Assembly: GCA_023386765.1 (NCBI GenBank)
Contig: JAEWJD010000263.1
Coordinates: 1-34,991, forward strand
Length of the DNA: 34,991 nucleotides
Reading direction: 5' to 3'
Origin: Pseudomonadota bacterium
GTDB taxonomy: Bacteria > Pseudomonadota > Gammaproteobacteria > Burkholderiales > Burkholderiaceae_B
Positions 8,291 to 14,822 of the stretch are shown here, one piece after another; positions within the stretch are counted from its first letter, which is position 1; the number at the start of each line of letters is the position of its first letter. A program made the position numbers and the translations under genes. The notes below the pieces were generated by a model. It ran no database searches, had not been told where the DNA came from, and was given only the letters and a program-made list of their open reading frames with translations.

Positions 8291-9343
8291 TCAACCTTCA
8301 GTTTGGGCCTGCGCAGTTTCCCATACATGGCCCCAACCGGGAACCAGCGCCGCGGCGCGCTCTGCAGCCAGCACCAGGCTGTCCTCGCGGGCGATGCCCT
8401 GCCCGGCGATATCGAAGGCCGTGCCGTGGTCGACCGACACCCGCACCACCGGCAATCCGACCGTGATATTCACGCCGTCATCGCCATAGACCGCCTTGAA
8501 CGGCGCATGCCCCTGATCGTGATAGCAGGCGATGACGAACTGCCACTTGCCGCGCACCGCTTGCGGAAAGAGCGCATCGGCCGGGATCGGACCCGCCGCC
8601 AGGATGCCGTTGGCATTGGCCTCGGCCACCGCCGGCGCCAGGATATCGGCATCCTCGCTGCCGAAGATGCCGTTCTCGCCTGCGTGCGGATTGAGCCCCG
8701 ACACGGCCACCGGCTGGTCGCCCCGGCCCAGCGCCTTGGCAAAAGAACCCGCCAGGCGCAGCACTGCGCGCGTGCGCGCCGGCGTCAGGTCTTCGATGGC
8801 CTGGCGCAGCGACACGTGGGTCGTGGCATGGAAGATGTACAGATCGCCGGCCGACAGCACCAGCGAGAAGGTCTTGACGCCGAACTCATGCGCCAGCAGC
8901 TCGGTATGCCCCGGCCACTTGTGCCCGGCCGCATGAATGGCGGCCTTGTTCAGCGGTGCCGTCACGATACCGTCGACCTCGCCGGCGCGCGCCAGCGCAC
9001 ACGCCGTGGTCACGAAGCGCACCGCGCCGTCGCCGGCCTCGGCGCTGATCTCGCCCTGCTTCACGCCGGCCAGCGACGGGCCGGCCTGCAGCACCTCGAT
9101 GATGCCAGGGGCATTGGTGACATCGGCCGCACGCTCGACGCGGCGCACGATGGCGGGGTCGCCGCCCAGGCTGCGCACGGCCTGGACCATCACATCGACA
9201 TCGCCGATCACCACCAGGCGCGCCTTCTCGCGCAGCGCATCATGCTTCATCAGCATCTTGGCGGTGATTTCCGGCCCGATGCCCGCCACGTCTCCGAGGG
9301 TTACGGCCAAAAGGGGAATCTTCGGGGTAGGGGCTTGCGTCAT
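8291..9343 (-). CDS. pdxA2: PdxA2-type 4-phospho-threonate/erythronate dehydrogenase
   Basis: This 350-residue protein belongs to the PdxA family of NAD-dependent, metal-requiring dehydrogenases. Motifs include LGDVAGIGPEI near the N-terminus, GHTELLA in the middle, YHDQGHAPFKAV, and SVDHGTAFDIAGQG near the C-terminus. Biosynthetic PdxA acts in vitamin B6 synthesis, while the PdxA2 branch next to DUF1537 kinases oxidises and decarboxylates 4-phosphorylated four-carbon sugar acids to dihydroxyacetone phosphate. The ATG overlaps the kinase stop by 4 bases, strongly favouring the catabolic PdxA2 role. The family motif usually has Pro where this one has Val in GDVAGIGPE. Confidence 0.88.
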   Translation of the reverse strand: MTQAPTPKIPLLAVTLGDVAGIGPEITAKMLMKHDALREKARLVVIGDVDVMVQAVRSLGGDPAIVRRVERAADVTNAPGIIEVLQAGPSLAGVKQGEISAEAGDGAVRFVTTACALARAGEVDGIVTAPLNKAAIHAAGHKWPGHTELLAHEFGVKTFSLVLSAGDLYIFHATTHVSLRQAIEDLTPARTRAVLRLAGSFAKALGRGDQPVAVSGLNPHAGENGIFGSEDADILAPAVAEANANGILAAGPIPADALFPQAVRGKWQFVIACYHDQGHAPFKAVYGDDGVNITVGLPVVRVSVDHGTAFDIAGQGIAREDSLVLAAERAAALVPGWGHVWETAQAQTEG

Positions 9344-10560
9344 CGTTTGAATCTCCTGTCGCGGATCGCGCGCACGGCGCGAACCAGTACGTCTTCGGCG
9401 CCAAAGCCGCCGGCCTTGGTCACCACGGGCAGGCCGGCCGAACGGCCGCCGATCAGGGTGCCCAAGGGCACGCCACCCGTTACTTCATCCACCAGGGCAA
9501 TGCCGCTGGCCCCGAGGGCCGTCAGCACCTGGCGCGCGCCATCGCCGCCGGTGGCCACCACGCCGGCCGCACCGGCCGTACCGATGGCCTGCGCGGCAAG
9601 CGCGCCCAACCGTTGCGCGACGAGATCGGAATCCACCGCCGCGTGCTGTCCTGGCGGCGCAAGGAGCAGCAGTGTACTGGCCGCAGGCAGCCCATCCCGG
9701 GCCAATGCCTGCAGCAGGGGCGTGCTCCACGCCTGCCAGCCTGCCTCGTCGGCCATGCTGTCCAGGGGCGGCGCCCAGGTCTGTGCGCCTGCGGCTTGCA
9801 GGGCAGCGATCTGCGCCCGCGCCGTGCTGTGCTGCGAGGTCACCACCACCACCACCGGCGCCACCTGGTCGGCACCGGCCCAGACTCGCGCCAAGGGCGC
9901 GGCCAGACCGCCCGCGCCAACCGGCAGCGCACGCTCGCCCAGCAGGCCGATGGCGCGTGCCAGCCGTTCCAGGTCGGCCTCCTCGCGGGCATCGACCACC
10001 ACGGTATCGCCGGCCTGCACAATGCGTGCGGCCAGCGCGGCCGGGCTTTCCTGCGCCACCACCGCCACGTGGGCACAGCCCAGCAAGGTCGGGATATGGC
10101 TTTGCGTGACCGGCGTGACCGGATCAGTGGCCGCCGAAGTGGCCGTCACCGGTTCGCCGTTGACCTTGAGCACGCCGTCCTCGACGGTACGTCCCGTGGC
10201 CGGGAACGCCGGGCAAACCACCGCGATGGCATCGTCGCCCCAGGCCGCGCGGGCCGCATCGATCTCGGCCTTGAATGCGCCGCGCAGGGTCGAATCCACC
10301 TTCTTGTACAAGCGGGACACCCCGGCCGCGCGCAGCCGCTCGATATTGCGCCGCACAGCGGCGCCGGCCTCCGGGCCGGGCTGGGCGCGGCTGTGCGTGG
10401 TCACCGCCAACACCTCGACATCGTCGGCCATCGGCGCATCCAGCGCCTCGTGCGCGCCGTCGATCGACAGGCGCGTGCACCAGCCGGCGCGCACGAACTG
10501 CACGGCGCTGTCGCCCGCGCCGGTCAGGTCATCGGCAACAATCGCGATGATGGGCCTCAA
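9340..10560 (-). CDS. DUF1537 four-carbon acid sugar kinase (threonate/erythronate kinase)
   Basis: A 406-residue DUF1537 kinase. The N-terminal domain opens with IAIVADDLTGAGDSAV, the substrate-binding signature of the family. The C-terminal nucleotide-binding domain has the Gly-rich TGGDGARQVL, then VTGGVPLGTLIGG and VVTKAGGFG. These enzymes phosphorylate D-threonate, D-erythronate or L-threonate at the 4-position. The start is a TTG that forms a TTGA overlap with the permease stop, so translation is coupled. With the PdxA2-type enzyme after it the expected product is dihydroxyacetone phosphate. Which stereoisomer is used cannot be decided from the sequence. Confidence 0.9.
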   Translation of the reverse strand: MRPIIAIVADDLTGAGDSAVQFVRAGWCTRLSIDGAHEALDAPMADDVEVLAVTTHSRAQPGPEAGAAVRRNIERLRAAGVSRLYKKVDSTLRGAFKAEIDAARAAWGDDAIAVVCPAFPATGRTVEDGVLKVNGEPVTATSAATDPVTPVTQSHIPTLLGCAHVAVVAQESPAALAARIVQAGDTVVVDAREEADLERLARAIGLLGERALPVGAGGLAAPLARVWAGADQVAPVVVVVTSQHSTARAQIAALQAAGAQTWAPPLDSMADEAGWQAWSTPLLQALARDGLPAASTLLLLAPPGQHAAVDSDLVAQRLGALAAQAIGTAGAAGVVATGGDGARQVLTALGASGIALVDEVTGGVPLGTLIGGRSAGLPVVTKAGGFGAEDVLVRAVRAIRDRRFKR

Positions 10561-11585
10561 AGCGCCTCCCCGCGCGCCACCCGGTGGTCGCCTGCGCTGT
10601 CCTCATCGACATCCGTGGCCGGCTTCAGCTCGCCCGCCCGCTTGAGGAAGAATGACGCCAGCACCGGCGCCAGGATGGAACTGATCAGCACGCACGCGGC
10701 CACCTGGGCGGTTGCCGTCGAAACATACTGCTGGAAGCTCGGGTCGGCCGCAGCCACCACGGCCGGCGTGGCAATGGCGTTGCCGGCCGTCGTACCGGCC
10801 GCGAAGCCCAGCCCGCTCTTGCCGCCACGGCGCAGAATCATGCGATAGCCCAGGTACACCAGGCCGCCCGTGATGGGGCTGATCAGCAGACCCAGGATCA
10901 GGCCGGAGATCCCGCCGCTGACCACTGCGCCCAGATTGATGCCGGTCCCCAGCGCAAACGCGAAGAACGGGATCACGATGTTCGGCACCGGCTTGAGCAC
11001 GTCGCGCCACTTCGGGTCCAGGTTACCCACCAGCACGCCCAGCAGGAACGGCACCAGTGCCGCCACCATGGCGATCACCGGAATGTCGGCCAGGCCCGAG
11101 GCGCCCAGGAACAGCAGGCTGAAGAAAGGCCCGTCATTCAGCGCGCTGGCCACATAGGCCCCGCGATCGCGGGCATCGCCATATTGCCCGGTGTAGGCCA
11201 GCCACAGGCCGCCGTTGCTGTTGTCGAAAGCCGCCAGCATCGCCAGGATGGACACGCCCAGCACACCGTTCAGGCCCACATAGGTGCCCAGGATGATGAT
11301 CAGCGTAGCCGGCACCAGCGTTTTCATCAGCAGGATCGTTCCCGCCGTGGCCAGGATGGGGCCGCCGGTGCGCGCATTGACATGGGTGCCGGTGGCAAAG
11401 ATCAGCAGCGCGATCAGCGGCAGCGCGCTGTTCTTGAAGAGCGCCGTGGTGAAGCCCCCGATGGCCAGCGCGTCAGGCGCGAACGTGCCGAACAGCGAGC
11501 CCAGGATCAGCGGCACCAGCATCAGGCCGCCAGGGATTTTCTGCATCGTGCCAAAAAATGGCGAACGTACTTTTTCGGTCTTCAT
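10557..11585 (-). CDS. KdgT-like sugar-acid permease
   Basis: The 342-residue membrane protein matches the 2-keto-3-deoxygluconate permease family, with about ten hydrophobic segments and the characteristic stretches AAFDNSNGGLWLAYTGQYG and AAGTTAGNAIATPA. It starts at an ATG with a GGAG sequence nine bases upstream (TGGAGACTCGCTC before ATG) and is the first gene of the operon. Given the kinase and dehydrogenase downstream it probably takes up threonate, erythronate or a related sugar acid rather than ketodeoxygluconate, since no KDG kinase or aldolase is nearby. That substrate assignment rests on context. Confidence 0.87.
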   Translation of the reverse strand: MKTEKVRSPFFGTMQKIPGGLMLVPLILGSLFGTFAPDALAIGGFTTALFKNSALPLIALLIFATGTHVNARTGGPILATAGTILLMKTLVPATLIIILGTYVGLNGVLGVSILAMLAAFDNSNGGLWLAYTGQYGDARDRGAYVASALNDGPFFSLLFLGASGLADIPVIAMVAALVPFLLGVLVGNLDPKWRDVLKPVPNIVIPFFAFALGTGINLGAVVSGGISGLILGLLISPITGGLVYLGYRMILRRGGKSGLGFAAGTTAGNAIATPAVVAAADPSFQQYVSTATAQVAACVLISSILAPVLASFFLKRAGELKPATDVDEDSAGDHRVARGEAL

Positions 11586-11661
11586 TGAGCGAGTCTCCAG
11601 GAGGATTTTCTAATGATGCAGGCATTCATGACAGTGGGTTATCTGACGTTGAGACGCCGGC

Positions 11662-11669
11662 ATTTTATA
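11662..11669 (-). promoter_or_regulatory. candidate -10 element of the kdgT-like operon
   Basis: Read on the minus strand the bases give TATAAAAT, about 75 bases before the permease start. The GTAC dyads lie immediately upstream on that strand, where the -35 region would be. No clean -35 hexamer at 16-18 bases was identified, so the promoter call is tentative. Confidence 0.5.
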
Positions 11670-11675
11670 CCTATC

Positions 11676-11695
11676 CGTACAAGCTGTACGTACAG
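11676..11695. promoter_or_regulatory. GTAC-type operator dyads, probable GntR binding site
   Basis: Two overlapping inverted repeats sit here. CGTACA (11676-11681) and TGTACG (11685-11690) flank three bases. CTGTACGTACAG (11684-11695) is a perfect 12-base palindrome. The result is three GTAC cores in 20 bases. HutC-type GntR regulators bind short dyads of the GT-n-TA-n-AC kind, and the site lies between the candidate -10 element and upstream DNA of the operon that encodes a HutC-type regulator. The match to that regulator is inferred from position. Confidence 0.6.
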
Positions 11696-11776
11696 GGCTC
11701 AATGTAGTCCCGCCACAGGAATAGCTCAAGCTCCGGATTTACCCTGCCCCTCCCCTCTGGAAAAGTGCGTTTCCCA

Positions 11777-11800
11777 GGGCCGCCCGGACTGGCGCGGCCC
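11777..11800. terminator. GC-rich hairpin between the two minus-strand units
   Basis: GGGCCGC (11777-11783) and GCGGCCC (11794-11800) form a perfect 7-base stem with a 10-base loop, just after the stop of the flavin reductase-like gene on the minus strand. There is no U tract directly after it on that strand. It could end transcription of the VOC and flavin reductase unit, or simply be a GC-rich hairpin. Confidence 0.4.
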
Positions 11801-11808
11801 GCCCCCTT

Positions 11809-12495
11809 TTAGCCGGCGCAGCGCCCCGACAGATCCTCCTCAAGGAAGGCCTGTGCCTGGCCGCTGTGCTTGAGCCGCTCCCACTGGGCCAGCGACGGCG
11901 TGGGCTCCTGGAAGGCACGCGTCACCTCGCAATACCAGCCCGGGCTGTGCAGGCGGCCAACCAGATGCATCGGCAAGGGGTCGATGAACATGCGTTCGAC
12001 ATCCATCACCGCCTCGTCGATCAGATGCATTCCGACGATGTCGGCAATCACCAGGGTGCGTTTGCCGGCGATATCCACCAGCTGACGCACACGGCACTCC
12101 ATCGAGGCCGGGCTGCCCTCGATGCGCGGCACATCGACCAGGCGGCTGGGCGCCATCGCCAGCCCAGCCTCGACCGACTCATCCACGCCGGCATCGAAGT
12201 CTACCGAGGTGGCCACCATGCGGCGCGCCTGCGCCGCCGACACCAGGTTGACCACGAACTCGCCACGCGCGGCAATGTTCTGCGCCGTGTCCTTCAGCAC
12301 CCCGCCACGCGACCCCACGCACACGCACAGCACGGGCGGGTCGCCCGACATCACATTGAAAAAAGAAAACGGCGCCACGTTCAACGCCCCTTGCGCATCG
12401 CGCGAACTGATCCAGGCTATCGGCCGGGGCAGCACCGCCGAATGGACCAGATTGCTGCGCTGCTCCGAGCTCAGCGCTTGCATGTCGAAATACAT
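11809..12495 (-). CDS. flavin reductase-like FMN-binding protein
   Basis: A 228-residue protein of the flavin reductase-like (DIM6/NTAB) FMN-binding split-barrel family. The N-terminal half has LPRPIAWISSRDAQGALNVAPFSFFNVMSGDPPVLCVCVG, where FMN and NAD(P)H normally bind, followed by NIAARGEFVVNLVS. Such proteins reduce flavin for a partner monooxygenase or act directly on aromatic substrates. The ATG at 12495 has GGAG five bases upstream; a GTG two codons earlier is less likely. It follows the VOC gene by 29 bases on the same strand. No monooxygenase component is adjacent, so its partner is unknown. Confidence 0.85.
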   Translation of the reverse strand: MYFDMQALSSEQRSNLVHSAVLPRPIAWISSRDAQGALNVAPFSFFNVMSGDPPVLCVCVGSRGGVLKDTAQNIAARGEFVVNLVSAAQARRMVATSVDFDAGVDESVEAGLAMAPSRLVDVPRIEGSPASMECRVRQLVDIAGKRTLVIADIVGMHLIDEAVMDVERMFIDPLPMHLVGRLHSPGWYCEVTRAFQEPTPSLAQWERLKHSGQAQAFLEEDLSGRCAG

Positions 12496-12524
12496 AACCA
12501 CTCCGTGTTCAGCGGCGTTCAGGC

Positions 12525-12983
12525 CTATTCATTGCCCGCACGCTGCGGGTCCTGCTGCGGTTCGTCCACCCCCGCGCGGCGGGCATTGGACTGATGCAGC
12601 TCCACAAGATTGCCGGCCGGGTCGCGCAGGAACAGTTGCTTGAGGCTGGGCGAGGCCACGTTATCCAGCGTGAAATACTCGATCCCGCGCGCGATCAGCT
12701 CCTGCTCGGCCTCCAGCACATCCTCGACCGCCAGCGCGATATGGTTGGCCACCGGATCCTTGCCCGGCCCCTTGGCGTAGGGCGACGGCCCCTCGCTGCC
12801 CAGGATGTGCAGCTGCGTGCCGTTGGGCAGGTTGATCCAGGAGCCGTAGATCCCCGGAATCTTCCAGCGTGCCGGATCCTGCGGCAGGTTCAGCACATCG
12901 CGATAGAAATCCAGCATGGCGTCGGCCTGGGCGTGATTCACTCCATAACCAACGTGATGCAATTCGAGCACTTTGACAGGCAT
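12525..12983 (-). CDS. VOC-superfamily (glyoxalase/extradiol dioxygenase-like) protein
   Basis: This 152-residue protein is a single vicinal-oxygen-chelate module pair. The metal-ligand positions are visible: His in ELHHVGYGV near the N-terminus, His in TQLHILG, His in ANHIALAVED, and Glu in GNLVELHQ. The family covers glyoxalase I, dioxygenases, epimerases and resistance proteins, so the reaction cannot be named. The start ATG has a GAGGAG Shine-Dalgarno sequence a few bases upstream. It is the first gene of a two-gene unit with the flavin reductase-like gene and is divergent from a MarR regulator. Confidence 0.87.
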   Translation of the reverse strand: MPVKVLELHHVGYGVNHAQADAMLDFYRDVLNLPQDPARWKIPGIYGSWINLPNGTQLHILGSEGPSPYAKGPGKDPVANHIALAVEDVLEAEQELIARGIEYFTLDNVASPSLKQLFLRDPAGNLVELHQSNARRAGVDEPQQDPQRAGNE

Positions 12984-13066
12984 GACAGTCTCCTCATGAT
13001 TTTTCGGGCAGCCCGGCGAGGGGCCTGCCCGGTCGGGAAATGTCGGCGAGGCCGACCGGCCGAATT

Positions 13067-13102
13067 ATAGTACGTTAACCGTACTATACGTAAACGTACT
13101 AT
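13067..13102. promoter_or_regulatory. tandem dyad operator between the VOC and MarR genes
   Basis: ATAGTACG (13067-13074) and CGTACTAT (13080-13087) are perfect inverted arms around five bases. A second copy of CGTACTAT lies at 13095-13102, facing TACGT at 13087-13091 in a near-palindrome. The sites are AT-rich within GC-rich surroundings and lie 84 bases before the VOC start and 47 bases before the MarR start, the usual place for MarR dimers controlling themselves and a divergent unit. Confidence 0.7.
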
Positions 13103-13148
13103 ATGGGCGTCATACAATCCCCTGACTCTGTCACCCCCCTCCGGTTTC

Positions 13149-13721
13149 ATGCCCGCGCGCCCCTCATCCCCCCTGCCCGACGCCCCCGACACTCCGACGC
13201 CGCCCCAGGCCGCCGACGCGACCCGCCCCCATCTCGGCCTCATGAAACAGACCGCCGCGCGCGGCACCGACACCGCTGCGGCCGGCCTGGGCCTGCTGCT
13301 GCTGTGGCTGTCCGATGATGTAGAACAACGCGCCAACGCCGCGCTGGCCGACTACGGCCTGACCGAGAGCAAACTCGACGTCCTGATGATTTTCGGCCTG
13401 GCCGAACGCGGGTTGCTGGGCGAGCAGGCGGTCACACCCTCGTATATCGCCGATTACTTCGGCGTCACCCGCTCCACCGTCACCGGCCTGCTCGACTGGC
13501 TGGAAAAACGCGCCTTGCTCACCCGCGCCCTCAATCAGGACGACCGGCGCAGCATCTCGCTCACCCTCACCGACGAAGGACGGCGCCTGCTGGAACGTGC
13601 CCTGCCCGCCTTCTGGCGCATGTGTGCCTCGCTGGTGGACGGTCTGGATGCCCAGGACCGCCAGGCCCTGCAAGGCATCCTGGCCAAGATCTGGCAACAC
13701 CTGAAACAGAAACGCGCCTGA
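13149..13721 (+). CDS. MarR-family transcriptional regulator
   Basis: A 190-residue MarR protein. The winged-helix part is clear at about residues 70-140: PSYIADYFGVTRSTVTGLLDWLEKRALLTR is the recognition helix region, followed by the wing DDRRSISLTLTDEG. MarR dimers repress nearby genes until a phenolic or oxidised ligand binds. The N-terminal 30 residues are Pro-rich and look unstructured, and the ATG at 13149 has only a weak Shine-Dalgarno sequence, so the ATG at 13242 (MKQTAARG) could be the true start. Divergent transcription from the VOC and flavin reductase genes and the dyads between them make those genes the likely targets. Confidence 0.9.
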   Translation: MPARPSSPLPDAPDTPTPPQAADATRPHLGLMKQTAARGTDTAAAGLGLLLLWLSDDVEQRANAALADYGLTESKLDVLMIFGLAERGLLGEQAVTPSYIADYFGVTRSTVTGLLDWLEKRALLTRALNQDDRRSISLTLTDEGRRLLERALPAFWRMCASLVDGLDAQDRQALQGILAKIWQHLKQKRA

Positions 13722-13808
13722 AGCGGCGCGCCCGCGCCCGCCCTACAATGGCGAACAGACTGCCCGGCCCCGCCCGCGCGCCCTCTCTCGCACCACGGAA
13801 ACCCAAGC

Positions 13809-14240
13809 ATGAAAATCGCCATCGCCGCCGACCACGCCGGATTCGAACTCAAGGAACAACTCAAGCAAGCCTTCCCTGACATCGACTGGCTGGACCTGGG
13901 CACCCACAGCAACGCCTCGGTGGACTACCCCCAGTTCGGTTTCGCCATGGGCCAGGCCATCACCGAAGGCCAGGCCACCCAGGGTATCCTCGTCTGCGGC
14001 TCGGGCATCGGCATCTCCATCGCCGCCAACCGTTACCCGGCCGTGCGCGCCGCGCTGTGCACCAATGCCACCATGGCCCGCCTGAGCCGCCAGCACAACG
14101 ACGCCAACGTGCTCGCCCTGGGCAGCCGCATCATCGGCCTGGACCTGGCCCGTGACTGCGTCAGTGCCTTCCTCGAGACGCCCTTCGAAGGCGGCCGCCA
14201 CCAGCGCCGCGGCGACATGCTCGACACCCGCCAGGGCTGA
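13809..14240 (+). CDS. rpiB: ribose-5-phosphate isomerase B
   Basis: This 143-residue protein is a full-length RpiB/LacA/LacB isomerase. The N-terminus has AADHAGFELKEQL with Asp 8 and His 9 in the phosphate/sugar site. CGSGIGISIAANR places the catalytic Cys at residue 63, and SRQHNDANVLALGSR includes His 96. It interconverts ribose 5-phosphate and ribulose 5-phosphate in the cytosolic pentose phosphate pathway; some family members act on allose or other C5/C6 phosphates. It lies 87 bases after the MarR gene with its own weak Shine-Dalgarno sequence, so it may be separately expressed. Confidence 0.95.
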   Translation: MKIAIAADHAGFELKEQLKQAFPDIDWLDLGTHSNASVDYPQFGFAMGQAITEGQATQGILVCGSGIGISIAANRYPAVRAALCTNATMARLSRQHNDANVLALGSRIIGLDLARDCVSAFLETPFEGGRHQRRGDMLDTRQG

Positions 14241-14266
14241 GCCCCGGCGGCAGCGCGGCCTGCCCC

Positions 14267-14566
14267 ATGCGGCGCCTGACCCTGCTCCTGCTGGCGGCCT
14301 GCCTGGCAAGCGCCGCGCATGCCGCCAACACGCCCTGCTCGGGCAAGAAAGGCGGCGTGCAGCGCTGCGTCGGCGAACGCTTCCTGTGCCGCGACGGCTC
14401 CATCAGCGCGTCCAAGCGCCCGTGCACGGCGACCGAGCCGGTCGCCCCCCCGCCCGCCCGCGCCACCGGCCCTTGCCCCTGTAGCAGCGGGCAGTCCTGC
14501 ACCGGCCCGCGCGGCGGTAGCTACTGCCTCACGCCGGACGGCAAAAAATCGTACCGGCAGCCCTGA
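14267..14566 (+). CDS. small Cys-rich secreted protein of unknown function
   Basis: A 99-residue protein with a clear Sec signal (MRRLTLLLLAACLASAAHA, cleavage after AHA). The mature part has a first module with PCSGKKGGVQRC, RFLCRDGSISASK and PC, then a Pro/Ala linker, then a second module with CPCSSGQSC and GGSYCLTPDGKKSY. Ten or so Cys residues lie in or near the exported part, so disulfide-bonded modules are likely in the periplasm. The KGG-C-G-F-C-DGS-SASK pattern recurs in small exported proteins of proteobacteria, but I know no assigned function. It begins 26 bases after rpiB and may be co-transcribed with it. Confidence 0.75.
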   Translation: MRRLTLLLLAACLASAAHAANTPCSGKKGGVQRCVGERFLCRDGSISASKRPCTATEPVAPPPARATGPCPCSSGQSCTGPRGGSYCLTPDGKKSYRQP

Positions 14567-14579
14567 GCCGGTCCGCGCG

Positions 14580-14723
14580 TCAGCCTCCATCCAGCGTGGT
14601 GGTGCCGGCCGCCCGGCTGCGCCGCCGCACACGATCAAACAAGGCTGCAGCCTCCTGCGCCGGCAAGGCCAGTCCGAAGCGTTCACGCAGGCACTCCGCC
14701 CAGGCGGCGACTTCCGTCGCCAC
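14580..14723 (-). CDS. candidate 47-residue small protein
   Basis: A GTG-initiated frame on the minus strand encodes an Arg/Ala-rich helix-prone peptide: it begins ATEVAAWAECLRERFG, continues LALPAQEAAALFDRVRRRSR and ends TTTLDGG. By hand count 36 of 47 codons end in G or C, close to neighbouring genes, which supports coding. An in-frame TGA lies just upstream, and no strong ribosome site is visible. It follows the TonB receptor gene on the same strand by about 100 bases, after a hairpin. It may be a real small gene or the remaining end of a longer one. Confidence 0.4.
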   Translation of the reverse strand: MATEVAAWAECLRERFGLALPAQEAAALFDRVRRRSRAAGTTTLDGG

Positions 14724-14793
14724 GCAAGCCCATGATCAAGCCTGCTTGAGGTCAGGCGGGCCAAGCGCCGCCGCTCAGCCGCGCTCTTTGGGT

Positions 14794-14813
14794 AGGACGG
14801 ACAACGCCGTCCT
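14794..14813 (-). terminator. hairpin after the first TonB receptor gene
   Basis: AGGACGG (14794-14800) and CCGTCCT (14807-14813) make a perfect 7-base stem with a 6-base loop, nine bases beyond the receptor stop on the minus strand. A U tract is lacking, so intrinsic termination is uncertain, but position and stem quality fit the end of the signalling operon. Confidence 0.45.
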
Positions 14814-14822
14814 GGCCCGGCC

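Noticed and set aside
8303..10645. 780-codon open frame on the plus strand
   Set aside because: It lies opposite the PdxA2, kinase and permease genes, all with clear family motifs; its Arg/His-rich translation is the usual shadow of GC-rich coding DNA.
11676..13102. Shared GTAC core suggesting one regulator for both dyad sites
   Set aside because: The flanks and spacing differ (CTGTACGTACAG against ATAGTACG-n5-CGTACTAT) and each lies near a regulator of another family, so the shared four bases are probably chance.
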